Assembly (NCBI GenBank): GCA_020216625.1
Contig: JAIUYB010000004.1
Location: 1-15,869, forward strand
Length of the DNA: 15,869 bases
Origin: Desulfarculus sp.
GTDB taxonomy: Bacteria; Desulfobacterota; Desulfarculia; Desulfarculales; Desulfarculaceae
Direction: 5' to 3'
Shown one piece after another: positions 1-6,750 of the stretch. Numbering within the stretch: position 1 is the first letter of the stretch; each line of letters opens with the position of its first letter. The notes below the pieces were generated by a model. It was not told the DNA's origin, did not search any database, and saw only the letters and a program-made list of their open reading frames with translations. Both the position numbers and the translations under genes were made by a program.

Positions 1-598
1 GAAAACGGGAGGGGCTGGCGGCCAGACCGGTCAGGGCGCGGCTGGTCAGGTCATGGGGGTCGCTGCCGCCGAAATTGAGGAAGACCCGCCGGGCCTGCTC
101 CGGGTGGACCCGCGCCGCCGGGCGGGCGGCCAGGAACTCCGGGCGCAGCACCGCGTAGCGCGGCCCCAAAAGCAGGCGCACGCCCGGCGCGGCGCGATAG
201 GCCAGCTCCCCGGCGTGGTGGTTCTGGTTCAGGACCAGGGCGCAGGCGAAGTCGAACTCGGCCAGCTCGTCGAAGAACAAGAGCGGCAGGGCGCGGCCCA
301 GGCCGTCCAGATAGGCCTGGTCGAACTGGTAGCCGTCCAGCACCGCGCCGGCAACCCCGCCCTGGACCACCCGCTGGCGGGTCAGCTCCAGGTCCTGGGC
401 CAGGTCCAGCCCTTCGGGCAGGGAGTGGAGCGCGGCCCCGGCCGCCGCCACCTTCTCCGCCACCACCGGCGAAGGCTCCACCATCAAAAACTCCAGCTCC
501 GCCCCCCGGGCGCGCAGTTGGGCGGCCAGGGTAAGGCAGCGGGAGAGGTGGCCCATGCCGATGGCGGGGGTGGCGTCGGTGCGGATCAGGATCTTCAT
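1..598 (-). CDS. pseG: PseG-like UDP-sugar hydrolase (pseudaminic acid pathway), 3' end cut by window edge
   Basis: The minus-strand frame from an ATG at 598 stays open to the window edge, giving 199 residues of N-terminal part. It begins MKILIRTDATPAIGMGHLSR, the glycine/histidine loop (GxGHxxR) typical of PseG/SpsG proteins, a GT28-like fold. Near residues 181-184 it has a GGSD motif followed by P-H-D-L-T, which is the second nucleotide-binding loop of this family. PseG removes UDP from UDP-2,4-diacetamido-2,4,6-trideoxy-altrose in the cytoplasm on the way to pseudaminic acid, used for flagellin or surface glycans. Other genes of that pathway would lie beyond the left edge. The family usually has about 330-360 residues, so roughly the last 40 percent is missing. 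No strong ribosome binding site is visible before the ATG, but the start matches the family. A legionaminic-acid or spore-coat SpsG role is an alternative. Confidence 0.8.
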   Translation of the reverse strand, partial: MKILIRTDATPAIGMGHLSRCLTLAAQLRARGAELEFLMVEPSPVVAEKVAAAGAALHSLPEGLDLAQDLELTRQRVVQGGVAGAVLDGYQFDQAYLDGLGRALPLLFFDELAEFDFACALVLNQNHHAGELAYRAAPGVRLLLGPRYAVLRPEFLAARPAARVHPEQARRVFLNFGGSDPHDLTSRALTGLAASPSRF

Positions 599-659
599 GC
601 TCGGCGCGCCAGGGTAGGGGTGGGTCGGTGGGCTTGCCTGGCGACCGCTGGGGAGCTTT

Positions 660-677
660 GCGAAGCCGGCCCTTCGC
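660..677 (-). other. Small hairpin in the pseG leader
   Basis: A perfect 6-bp stem (GCGAAG at 660-665, CTTCGC at 672-677) with a six-base loop lies between the predicted promoter and the pseG start. It has no U-run, so it does not look like a terminator. It may be chance in GC-rich DNA. Confidence 0.25.
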
Positions 678-709
678 CCAATTTGCGAGCTATCGTCAAC
701 ATCGCTGGC

Positions 710-738
710 ATTTTAGCAGGTTTCGCGGTGCGGCCCAA
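710..738 (-). promoter_or_regulatory. Predicted sigma70 promoter for pseG
   Basis: On the minus strand there is a TTGGGC -35 box (733-738), a 17-bp spacer and a TAAAAT -10 box (710-715) preceded by TGC, an extended -10. It sits about 110 bp upstream of the pseG ATG and just after the stop of the lipoprotein gene. pseG could therefore be transcribed independently of that gene. Confidence 0.5.
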
Positions 739-753
739 CCGCTTTGGCCAGCC

Positions 754-1440
754 CTAGCGGCGGCGGATCAGGGCCAACCGGGGGTCGTCGTCCTCGACCA
801 TGAAGCTCACCGGCTGGCCGCTGGACTGGCCCAGAACGCTGACTCCGCCCACGATCAGGTAGTTAAGGGCGTCGCGCAGGTCGCCCGCCCCGGCGTAACC
901 CTCCTGGCGCTCGCTGGTGCTGATATCGGCCGACCAGACCGCCAGATCGCGCCGGATCTGGCCCTGGGCCTGGTTGAGATAGACCACCAGGCGCAGGCTG
1001 TAGGCGTGGCTGGTGACCAGTTGGGGGACGTAGTGGGTGCGCCCCTCCTCCTCCACCACGGTGGTGGATTTCCTGCCGTCCTTGTCGGTGGTGACCACGT
1101 TGACCTTGCGGCCGGGTTCGCGGATGGCCCGCATCTCGGTGCCCTGGCTGCTGGAGGCGCCATAGGAGTAGGTCAGCAGGTATTCGGCGGTCTGGGGCGG
1201 GGCCAGGCGGTACATGGAGTTGGTCAGCACCAGCCCGAGCTTGTCGCCCACCTCGCGCTCCAGCAGGGGATTGGGCTCGCGGCTCTGGGGCACCAGGGCG
1301 AAGCTGGCCCCGGGAAAGAGCCCCTGGGCGCGGGCCGGGTCCAGGTAGGAGTTGACGGTGACCATCTTGCCGCAGGCCGCCAGGGCCAGGAGCAGGCCCA
1401 GCAACGCCAACTGAACGCAACCTGCCTTGATGCGCGCCAC
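754..1440 (-). CDS. DUF4136-like lipoprotein
   Basis: I chose a GTG start at 1440. AGGGGAG lies nine bases upstream, and the resulting 228-residue protein begins with a short charged segment (R3, K5), a hydrophobic stretch and a lipobox L-A-A-C with C23. A longer reading from an ATG at 1467 or 1539 is possible but has no good ribosome binding site and puts a long tail before the signal. After the lipid cysteine the protein reads V-T-V-N-S-Y-L-D-P, then an N-P-L-L segment and an E-Y-L-L-T-Y-S-Y strand. This order resembles DUF4136 outer-membrane-associated lipoproteins, whose function is unknown. The residue after the cysteine is Gly, not Asp, consistent with outer-membrane sorting. It appears monocistronic, with the next minus gene 200 bp upstream. 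The lipoprotein call is firm; the DUF4136 call is moderate. Confidence 0.72.
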   Translation of the reverse strand: MARIKAGCVQLALLGLLLALAACGKMVTVNSYLDPARAQGLFPGASFALVPQSREPNPLLEREVGDKLGLVLTNSMYRLAPPQTAEYLLTYSYGASSSQGTEMRAIREPGRKVNVVTTDKDGRKSTTVVEEEGRTHYVPQLVTSHAYSLRLVVYLNQAQGQIRRDLAVWSADISTSERQEGYAGAGDLRDALNYLIVGGVSVLGQSSGQPVSFMVEDDDPRLALIRRR

Positions 1441-1530
1441 CAATCGAATCTCCCCTGGGTTTGGCATGCGGGTGCGGTGGTTCTGGGAGGAGGATAGCAG
1501 AAAAGCGCCCGGCCGGGGCCACGATCTTAA

Positions 1531-1550
1531 TACTACCAAATGTGGTAGTA
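1531..1550. promoter_or_regulatory. Perfect 20-bp dyad, candidate operator upstream of lipoprotein gene
   Basis: TACTACCA and TGGTAGTA form perfect 8-bp arms around a 4-bp centre, in an AT-rich patch that contrasts with the GC-rich surroundings. It lies about 90 bp upstream of the predicted GTG start of the lipoprotein gene and overlaps a possible -10 box (TATACT on the minus strand, 1547-1552). A dimeric repressor site is the simplest reading. Confidence 0.5.
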
Positions 1551-1574
1551 TAAAAATATGCCGTTACAACATAA
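1547..1574 (-). promoter_or_regulatory. Possible promoter of the lipoprotein gene between two dyads
   Basis: On the minus strand, TATACT (1547-1552) is a good -10 box, and TTATGT (1569-1574) 16 bp upstream is a weak -35 box. The -10 overlaps the first dyad and the -35 lies at the centre of the second, an arrangement expected for a repressed promoter. The weak -35 keeps confidence low. Confidence 0.35.
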
Positions 1575-1585
1575 TGTTGTTACGG
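1561..1585. promoter_or_regulatory. 25-bp near-perfect dyad, second candidate operator or terminator stem
   Basis: Twelve-base arms (1561-1572 and 1574-1585) match with one mismatch around a single central A. The site is 10 bp from the first dyad. On the minus strand it is followed by CATATTTTTAT, so it could also serve as a weak terminator for the membrane-protein gene ending at 1648. The AT-rich stem makes an operator at least as likely. Confidence 0.45.
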
Positions 1586-1647
1586 TCGCGGCTAACCGCC
1601 GCCATGGGCCACCGCTCCCGAGAGGGGGCCGGGATGCCCTTCGCCTG

Positions 1648-2190
1648 CTAGGCCATCAGGTCCCAGGCCAGAAGCCCCAGCCAGAGCAGACTCACCGACC
1701 ACAGGTGGCGCGACAGGGGCCGGGGAGCCAGGCGGCGGGCCAGGGCCATGCCCCGCAGCAGCCACCAGGCCAGGCTGAGGCAAAGCAGGCTCAGCACCAG
1801 GGAGGGCGAGAGCATCAACAGGGGCGCGGTCAGCCCGGCCAAGTCCAGGGGCGGGTTGGAGGAGTAGTAGATCAGCAGCGGGCGCGCCAGGCTGGCGCCC
1901 AGCATGACTCCCGCCCCCAGCTCCACGGTCAGGGCCGGAAGGCCCGCCCACCAATAGCCGCGCCAGAGCAGATAGGTCAACACCCCGGCCAATCCGGCCA
2001 GGGACAACAGACCCAGGGGGCCCAACCCCCAGGCCGCCAGCAGGGCCTGGGGGTTGCTGACCAGCGTCACCAGCGCGACCACCGCCGGGGCGAGTCCGGC
2101 CATGGCCGCCCGCAGTTGCCGCCGGCGCAGGGCCAGGGCCGCCAGATCGTTCTCGCCGCGCAGGGCTCCGGTCATGATCGCTTCCCTCAT
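1648..2190 (-). CDS. Small multi-pass membrane protein of unknown function
   Basis: The 180-residue product is very rich in Leu and Ala. It has about five hydrophobic segments at roughly residues 29-46, 52-76, 80-102, 115-145 and 160-179, and a positively charged N-terminus (R21-R27) that should be cytoplasmic. The ATG at 2190 has AGGAG six bases upstream; an in-frame ATG at 2175 is an alternative. It is the last gene of the DUF4212-SSS symporter operon on the minus strand, 66 bp after the symporter stop, with a stable hairpin in between. I recognise no family. Its position suggests an accessory role to the symporter or plain co-transcription, which is inference. Confidence 0.7.
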   Translation of the reverse strand: MREAIMTGALRGENDLAALALRRRQLRAAMAGLAPAVVALVTLVSNPQALLAAWGLGPLGLLSLAGLAGVLTYLLWRGYWWAGLPALTVELGAGVMLGASLARPLLIYYSSNPPLDLAGLTAPLLMLSPSLVLSLLCLSLAWWLLRGMALARRLAPRPLSRHLWSVSLLWLGLLAWDLMA

Positions 2191-2213
2191 CGCGCGCTCC
2201 TGATATATGGGAG

Positions 2214-2248
2214 CGGCGGGGCCCAGGGGGGAGGATTGGGCCCCGCCG
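2214..2248 (-). terminator. 12-bp GC-rich hairpin after the large symporter gene
   Basis: Two perfectly complementary 12-base arms (2214-2225 and 2237-2248) with an 11-base loop begin nine bases after the stop codon of the symporter gene. No U-run follows (CTCCCATATATC), so intrinsic termination would be weak. It may be a partial terminator or an mRNA-stabilising stem that lowers expression of the downstream membrane protein. Confidence 0.45.
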
Positions 2249-2256
2249 GTTGGGGG

Positions 2257-4122
2257 TTAATGCGCCGCAGCCGCGCCGGCGCCCTTGGGAATGCGAACGT
2301 GCTCCACGATGTCCTGGACATGCTGGGGCGGGGCCTTGGTGACCATGGACACCGCCCAGGCCGCGATGAAGTTGAAGCACATGCCCACGGTGCCAATGCC
2401 CTCGGGCGTGATGCCCAGGAACCAATTGGAGACGCCCATGAACTTGGTCTGGATGATGTAAGTGGCGGTGAAGACTATGCCCACCACCATGCCGGCGATG
2501 CACCCCTCCTTGGTGGTGCGCTTGGTGAAGATGCCCAGGATGATGATCGGGAAGAAGCTCGAGGCCGCCAGACCGAAGGCGAAGGCCACCACCTGGGCCA
2601 CGAACGCCGGGGGATAGACCCCGAAGTAACCGGCCGCGCAGACCGCCACGCCGATCATCACCCGGGCCACGGTGAGCCGCTGCTTCTCGGTGGCGTTCTT
2701 GTTGATGACCCGGTAGTAGAGGTCGTGGCTGATGGCCGAGCCCACCACCAGGAGCAGGCCGGCGGCGGTGGAGAGCGCCGCGGCCAGGCCGCCGGCCGCC
2801 ACCAGGGCGATGACCCAGGGCGGCAACGAGGCGATCTCCGGGTTGGCCAGCACCATGATGTCCTGGTCCACGTACAGCTCGTTCTTGTTGGTGGTGGCCT
2901 GGTTCTTGATCAGGGGTTGGCCGAACTTGCCGGTCTGACCGGAAAATTCAGGCTTGCCCGCGAAGGCCGCGCCGGCCGAGTAGTGGATGCGTCCATCGCC
3001 GGCCTTGTCGAACCAGATGATCAGGCCGGTCTTTTCCCAGTTCTTGAACCAACTGGGCGCCAATTGATCCGCGTATTGGGCCCGCATGGCGGCCAGGGCG
3101 GCCGGGTCGCTGGGCAGGGTTATGCCCTTGGCCTGAGCCATGATCTCCAGGCTGTAGTACTTGCCGTTGAGGGAGTTGATCATGTTGTAGCGGGCGAAGG
3201 CCGCCACCGCCGGGGCGGTGGTGTAGAGCAGGGCGATGAAGACCAGGGCCCAGCCGGCGCTGATGCGGGCCGCCCGCACGCTGGGCACGGTGTAGAAGCG
3301 GATGATGACGTGCGGCAGGCCGGCGGTGCCCACCATCAGGGCGAAGGTGATGCAGAAAACGTTGAGCATGTTGGTGGCTTCGTTGGCGAAGGTGGCCGTG
3401 TAGGCATGGAAGCCCAGATCCTTGGCTATCAAGTCCAGGGTGTCCAGCAGGTACTTGCCCGCGTCGGGACCCGAGGAGATGGTGCTGCCGAAGCCGATCT
3501 GCGGGATCGGCACCCCGGTGACGTGGGAGCTGATGGCCCAGGCCGGGATCAGGTAGGCGACGATCAGCACGCAGTACTGCGCCACCTGGGTCCAGGTGAT
3601 GCCCTTCATGCCGCCCAGGGTGGCGTAGATGAAGACGATGATCATGCCGACGATCACGCCGGTGTTGATCGGCACCTCCAGGAACCGGCTGAAGACGATG
3701 CCCACGCCGCGCATCTGGCCGGCGACGTAGGTGAAGCTGACGAAGATGGCGCAGGCCGCCGCCACCAGGCGGGCGGTGTCGGAGTAATAGCGGTCGCCCA
3801 CGAAGTCGGGCACCGTGAACTTGCCGAACTTGCGCAGATAGGGGGCCAGCAACAGGGCCAAGAGCACGTAGCCCCCGGTCCAGCCCATCAGGTAGTAGCA
3901 GCCGGGATAGCCCAGGAAGCTGATCAATCCGGCCATGGAGATGAAGCTGGCCGCGCTCATCCAGTCGGCGCCGGTGGCCATGCCGTTGGCCACCGGGGGC
4001 ACGCCCATGCCCGCCACGTAGAAGCCCTTGACGTCCTGCACCCGTGAGCGCCAGGCGATGACAATGTAGAGAGCGAAGGTGAGGCCGACGATCACGTAGG
4101 TCCAAATCAGGATCTCTGACAT
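2257..4122 (-). CDS. Large sodium:solute symporter subunit, SSS family, VC_2705 type
   Basis: The 621-residue permease has many membrane helices in the LeuT-like SSS pattern. Family landmarks include the N-terminal G-A-D-W-M-S-A-A-S-F segment (51-60, the TM2 region), the G-G-M-K-G-I-T-W loop (170-177) and G-L-P-H-V-I-I-R-F-Y-T-V-P (268-280). A hydrophilic insertion at about 315-430, absent from the neighbouring ActP-like protein, is characteristic of the VC_2705 subfamily that works with a DUF4212 small subunit. The small-subunit gene lies directly upstream with a 15-bp gap. The ATG at 4122 is preceded by GGGAGGG. Family members import short-chain carboxylates with sodium, but the exact substrate cannot be read from the sequence; acetate or lactate-like acids are reasonable guesses. 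The hydrophilic C-terminus ends in an Ala-rich tail. Confidence 0.9.
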   Translation of the reverse strand: MSEILIWTYVIVGLTFALYIVIAWRSRVQDVKGFYVAGMGVPPVANGMATGADWMSAASFISMAGLISFLGYPGCYYLMGWTGGYVLLALLLAPYLRKFGKFTVPDFVGDRYYSDTARLVAAACAIFVSFTYVAGQMRGVGIVFSRFLEVPINTGVIVGMIIVFIYATLGGMKGITWTQVAQYCVLIVAYLIPAWAISSHVTGVPIPQIGFGSTISSGPDAGKYLLDTLDLIAKDLGFHAYTATFANEATNMLNVFCITFALMVGTAGLPHVIIRFYTVPSVRAARISAGWALVFIALLYTTAPAVAAFARYNMINSLNGKYYSLEIMAQAKGITLPSDPAALAAMRAQYADQLAPSWFKNWEKTGLIIWFDKAGDGRIHYSAGAAFAGKPEFSGQTGKFGQPLIKNQATTNKNELYVDQDIMVLANPEIASLPPWVIALVAAGGLAAALSTAAGLLLVVGSAISHDLYYRVINKNATEKQRLTVARVMIGVAVCAAGYFGVYPPAFVAQVVAFAFGLAASSFFPIIILGIFTKRTTKEGCIAGMVVGIVFTATYIIQTKFMGVSNWFLGITPEGIGTVGMCFNFIAAWAVSMVTKAPPQHVQDIVEHVRIPKGAGAAAAH

Positions 4123-4137
4123 GTCGCCCTCCCTTCC

Positions 4138-4389
4138 CTATTCTTCCACGTCGAATTCACGGTCAAGCTTTCTCATCGCGGCGCAGTAGACGAATATCAA
4201 TGCCACGAAAACGTAGATGGACCCCTGCTGGGCGAACCAGAAGCCCAGCGGAAAGCCTCCCATGCGGATGTGGTTGAGCTGGTTGACCAGGAAGATCGGC
4301 AGGACGTAGCCCACCAGGAACCAGATCCCCAATAGCACCAGCAGCAACTTGAGGTTGCGCAGCCAGTACTGCTTCAGGTCCTTTTCCAT
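4138..4389 (-). CDS. DUF4212 small symporter subunit
   Basis: This 83-residue protein starts MEKDLKQYWLRNLKLL and has two transmembrane helices at about residues 13-34 and 48-70, followed by an acidic tail ending D-V-E-E. The Y-W-x-x-N-L start, the central G-F-P-L-G-F-W-F-A-Q-Q-G-S segment and the size are those of DUF4212, the small partner of VC_2705-type sodium symporters. I chose the ATG at 4389 because AAGGAGG lies about eleven bases upstream and the family begins near this residue; a longer frame from 4428 adds 13 charged residues without support. It is the first gene of its operon. The partner permease follows after 15 bp, so the two are probably made together and act as a complex in the inner membrane. 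Confidence 0.9.
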   Translation of the reverse strand: MEKDLKQYWLRNLKLLLVLLGIWFLVGYVLPIFLVNQLNHIRMGGFPLGFWFAQQGSIYVFVALIFVYCAAMRKLDREFDVEE

Positions 4390-4609
4390 AACCCTACTTC
4401 CCTCCTTTTCCGGCCGCCTCCGGCCCATGCCTCCTCTTGACTTAATGGCTCCCCAGAAGCGCGTGTCTTGTGTAATTGTGAATGTTCCCTTGTGCCAGTC
4501 TAGGAGGAGGCCCCGGGGGGTTGTCTATGGGGGGCAACCCGTATTGCTGGGGCGGGAAAGCCCTACTTTTGTGCGGTTGTGAATTATGGCGCGGGCTGGT
4601 CGGGCGATT
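4390..4609 (-). other. Leader and promoter region of the DUF4212-SSS operon
   Basis: There is no gene here. The stretch contains the conserved element (4523-4568) and, downstream on the minus strand, a relatively AT-rich segment at 4455-4490 where a promoter is expected. I could not find a convincing -35/-10 pair. The segment before the start codon is purine rich and carries the ribosome binding site. Confidence 0.5.
4523..4568 (-). promoter_or_regulatory. Copy B of a conserved 46-bp element upstream of the DUF4212-SSS operon
   Basis: Read on the minus strand (the direction of the operon), the blocks are AAGTAGGG, 16 bp, ATACGGG, 4 bp, CCCCCAT, 1 bp, GAC. The same blocks occur at 6751-6795 before the yjcH-actP operon. 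The ATACGGG and CCCCCAT blocks form an imperfect 18-bp dyad. A second dyad, GGGTTG (4518-4523) with CAACCC (4535-4540), surrounds the G-run. The element ends 133 bp before the DUF4212 start codon. An activator or repressor binding site is the likely role. Confidence 0.6.
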
Positions 4610-4637
4610 AAAAAAGGCGCGCCCTGGTGGACGCGCC
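4610..4637 (-). terminator. Rho-independent terminator of the yjcH-actP operon
   Basis: On the minus strand a stem of GGCGCG (4632-4637) with CGCGCC (4616-4621) and a ten-base loop is followed directly by six T residues (4610-4615). It lies about 55 bp after the actP stop codon and cleanly separates the two symporter operons. Confidence 0.8.
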
Positions 4638-4650
4638 CGACGGTTGGGAT

Positions 4651-4677
4651 CGGCGGCGGGGCGACGCCCCGCCGCCG
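4651..4677 (-). other. 13-bp GC-rich hairpin just after actP
   Basis: A perfect 27-bp palindrome with one central base (4664) begins about 15 bp after the actP stop and precedes the U-tailed terminator. No U-run follows it. It may protect the 3' end of the mRNA or act together with the terminator. Confidence 0.5.
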
Positions 4678-4691
4678 GCGGGTGACGAAAC

Positions 4692-6260
4692 CTACTCCGC
4701 GCCCACCCCCAGGTAGGTGCGCAGCTTCTGGTCCACGAACTTGGCCTCGGCCTCCTTCTCCTGGGTGGCCAGGGAGACCAGCCAGCCGGCCACGAAGGCC
4801 AGGGACATGGAGATGATGGCCGGGTTGCGCAGGCCGATGATCGGCTGCGGGTTCTTGAGCACGTCCACCCAGACGGTGGGGCTCAGGATGATCATCCCGG
4901 CCGAGACCGCGGTGCCCACCAGGATCGACCAGACCGCGCCCTGGGTGGTGAACTTCTTCCAGACGATGGACAAGAGCAGGGCCGGGAAGTTGGCGCTGCA
5001 GGCGATGGCGAAGGTCAGGCCCACCATGTAGGCCACGTTTTGGCCCTTGAACAGGATGCCCAACAGCACCGCGCAGGTGCCGAAGATCACGGTGGCGATC
5101 TTGGCCACCTTGACCTGCTCCTTCTCGCTGGCCTCGCCGTGCTTGACCACGTTGACGTAGATGTCGTGGGACAGCGCCGAGGCCCCGGCCAGGGTCAGGC
5201 CGGCCACCACCGCCAGAATGGTGGCGAAGGCCACCGCGGCGATGAAGCCCAGGAAGGGGGTGCCGCCCAGCAGCTCGGCCAGGAGCGGCGCGGCCATGTT
5301 GCCGCCGGCGTCGATGCCGGTGATGACGCTGCGCCCCACCAGCACGCTGGCCCCGAAGCCCACGATGGGGATGATGCAGTAGAAGTAGCCGATGAACCCG
5401 GTGGCGTAGAGCACGCTCTTGCGGGCGGCCTTGGCGTCGGGCACGGTGTAGAAGCGCATCAGGATGTGGGGCAGGCCCAGGAGGCCGAACATCAGGGCCA
5501 GACCCAGACTGACGGCCTCCAGCGGGCTGGTGACCAGGCTGCCGGGCTCCAGGGCGGTCTGGCCGTACTTGGCCGCCACCGCGCTATAGAGCGCCCCCGG
5601 GCTGAAACCGAACTGGGCCAGCACCAGGATGGTCAGCAGGGTGACGCCAAACAGCAGCAGCACCGCCTTGATGATCTGCACCCAGGTGGTGGCGATCATG
5701 CCGCCGAAGAGCACGTAGGCCAGCATCACCACGCCCACGATGATCTCGGCCACCTCGTAGGGGATGCCGAACATCAGCTTGATCAGGCTGCCCGAGCCCA
5801 CCATCTGGGCGATGGTGTAGGTGAGCAGGGTGATCACGCCGCCGATGGCGCTGGCGATGCGCACCGGGCGCTGCTTGAGGCGGAAGGCCACCACGTCGGC
5901 GAAGGTGTACTTGCCCAGGTTGCGCAGGGGCTCGGCGATGAGGAACATCAGGGCCGGCCAGCCCACCAGCCAACCCACGGCGTAGATCATGCCGTCATAA
6001 CCCTTGAGCGAGGTGAGCCCGGCGATGCCCAGGAAGGAGGCCGCCGACATGTAGTCGCCCGACAGGGCGAAGCCGTTCTGCAGGCCGCTGACGCTGCGGC
6101 CGGCGGCGTAGAACTCCTTGGTGGTCCGGGTGCGCTTGGCCGCCCAATAGGTGATGGCCAGGGTCAGGGCCACGATAACGAAGAAAAAGATGATGGCTTC
6201 GACGGTGGGTGTGCCCAGCGTCGTCTTGATCGCCTGTTCCGCGGCTGCTTGCATTGTCAT
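4692..6260 (-). CDS. actP: ActP-like cation/acetate symporter (SSS family)
   Basis: The 522-residue inner-membrane permease has the SSS pattern of about 13 helices. Landmarks are K-E-F-Y-A-A-G-R (48-55), the G-D-Y-M-S-A-A-S-F-L-G segment (68-78), G-G-M-I-A-T-T-W-V-Q (186-195), G-L-P-H-I-L-M-R-F-Y-T-V-P (262-274) and A-S-A-L-S-H-D-I-Y-V in the second half. Length and motifs fit ActP (about 549 residues in E. coli), which takes up acetate and related short-chain acids with a cation. The DUF485 partner gene lies 12 bp upstream, as in the yjcH-actP arrangement, but no acs gene (acetyl-CoA synthetase) is in the window. The ATG at 6260 follows AAGGGGGGA; an in-frame ATG at 6254 is also possible. 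Substrate is inferred from family and context. Confidence 0.9.
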   Translation of the reverse strand: MTMQAAAEQAIKTTLGTPTVEAIIFFFVIVALTLAITYWAAKRTRTTKEFYAAGRSVSGLQNGFALSGDYMSAASFLGIAGLTSLKGYDGMIYAVGWLVGWPALMFLIAEPLRNLGKYTFADVVAFRLKQRPVRIASAIGGVITLLTYTIAQMVGSGSLIKLMFGIPYEVAEIIVGVVMLAYVLFGGMIATTWVQIIKAVLLLFGVTLLTILVLAQFGFSPGALYSAVAAKYGQTALEPGSLVTSPLEAVSLGLALMFGLLGLPHILMRFYTVPDAKAARKSVLYATGFIGYFYCIIPIVGFGASVLVGRSVITGIDAGGNMAAPLLAELLGGTPFLGFIAAVAFATILAVVAGLTLAGASALSHDIYVNVVKHGEASEKEQVKVAKIATVIFGTCAVLLGILFKGQNVAYMVGLTFAIACSANFPALLLSIVWKKFTTQGAVWSILVGTAVSAGMIILSPTVWVDVLKNPQPIIGLRNPAIISMSLAFVAGWLVSLATQEKEAEAKFVDQKLRTYLGVGAE

Positions 6261-6272
6261 TCCCCCCTTGTC

Positions 6273-6569
6273 CTAGAGCTGTTCCTTGAGGCGCTTGACC
6301 TCGTTGTCATAGGAGGTGTTGGCCCAGATCACGTAGATCACGGTCAGCACCCAGGACAGCACGATGACCAACACCCCCAGGGGGATGCCCAGGGTGGTGG
6401 ACTGCCCCACCTTCTGGGCCAGAAAGGGCTTGTCCACCGCCACCAGCAGGATGTAGCCGTAGTAGATGATGAACAGAAGGGCGGTGAGCACGATGGAAAC
6501 CGTCCAGCGCTTGCTCACCAGGCTTTTGAACTCCCGTGAGGAGAGCATCTCCTCCGCCGACTTGGCCAT
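6273..6569 (-). CDS. yjcH: DUF485 membrane protein (YjcH-like), ActP partner
   Basis: This 98-residue protein has two transmembrane helices at about residues 24-47 and 60-84, with a charged cytoplasmic C-terminus (K-R-L-K-E-Q-L). The N-terminal F-K-x-L-V-x-K-R-W segment and P-L-G-V-L-V-I-V in the second helix are typical of DUF485/YjcH. The start at 6569 is preceded by GGAGGT at ideal spacing; longer frames upstream have no support. It is the first gene of the operon with actP. In family operons it is always found beside the symporter and is presumed to be a small accessory subunit, but its biochemical role is not established. Confidence 0.9.
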   Translation of the reverse strand: MAKSAEEMLSSREFKSLVSKRWTVSIVLTALLFIIYYGYILLVAVDKPFLAQKVGQSTTLGIPLGVLVIVLSWVLTVIYVIWANTSYDNEVKRLKEQL

Positions 6570-6750
6570 ACGCACCTCCGACTGGGTTGATTGGAGTCGC
6601 CTGGTCCGGGGCTCGCGCCCCCGGCCCCGTGTCCGGAGAGGCCGGGGTGGCGGCGGTTGGCCCTCCCGCTGCACCGCCGCCGATGGCGGCCCCGCGACCA
6701 GGAAGAGGACTCGCCACCATGGCTCATCATGTGGCGGGGCCCAGGCGGGC

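Noticed and set aside
1558..4047. Very long plus-strand open frame (829 codons) opposite the symporter operon
   Set aside because: It is rich in Gly, His, Gln and Asp repeats, has no ribosome binding site or domain, and lies antisense to a well-supported SSS permease. It is an artefact of GC-rich codon use.
4482..4497. Sigma54-like sequence on the minus strand (TGGCAC with a following AAC)
   Set aside because: The -24 half looks perfect, but the invariant GC of the -12 half is missing, so it is not a convincing sigma54 promoter.
5040..6539. Plus-strand open frame of 499 codons opposite actP and yjcH
   Set aside because: Same low-complexity antisense composition; the opposite strand encodes clear family members.
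6658..6673. Sigma54-like TGGC...TGCA on the plus strand
   Set aside because: Spacing is right, but it points away from actP and toward more than 1 kb without a plus-strand gene, so it is probably chance.
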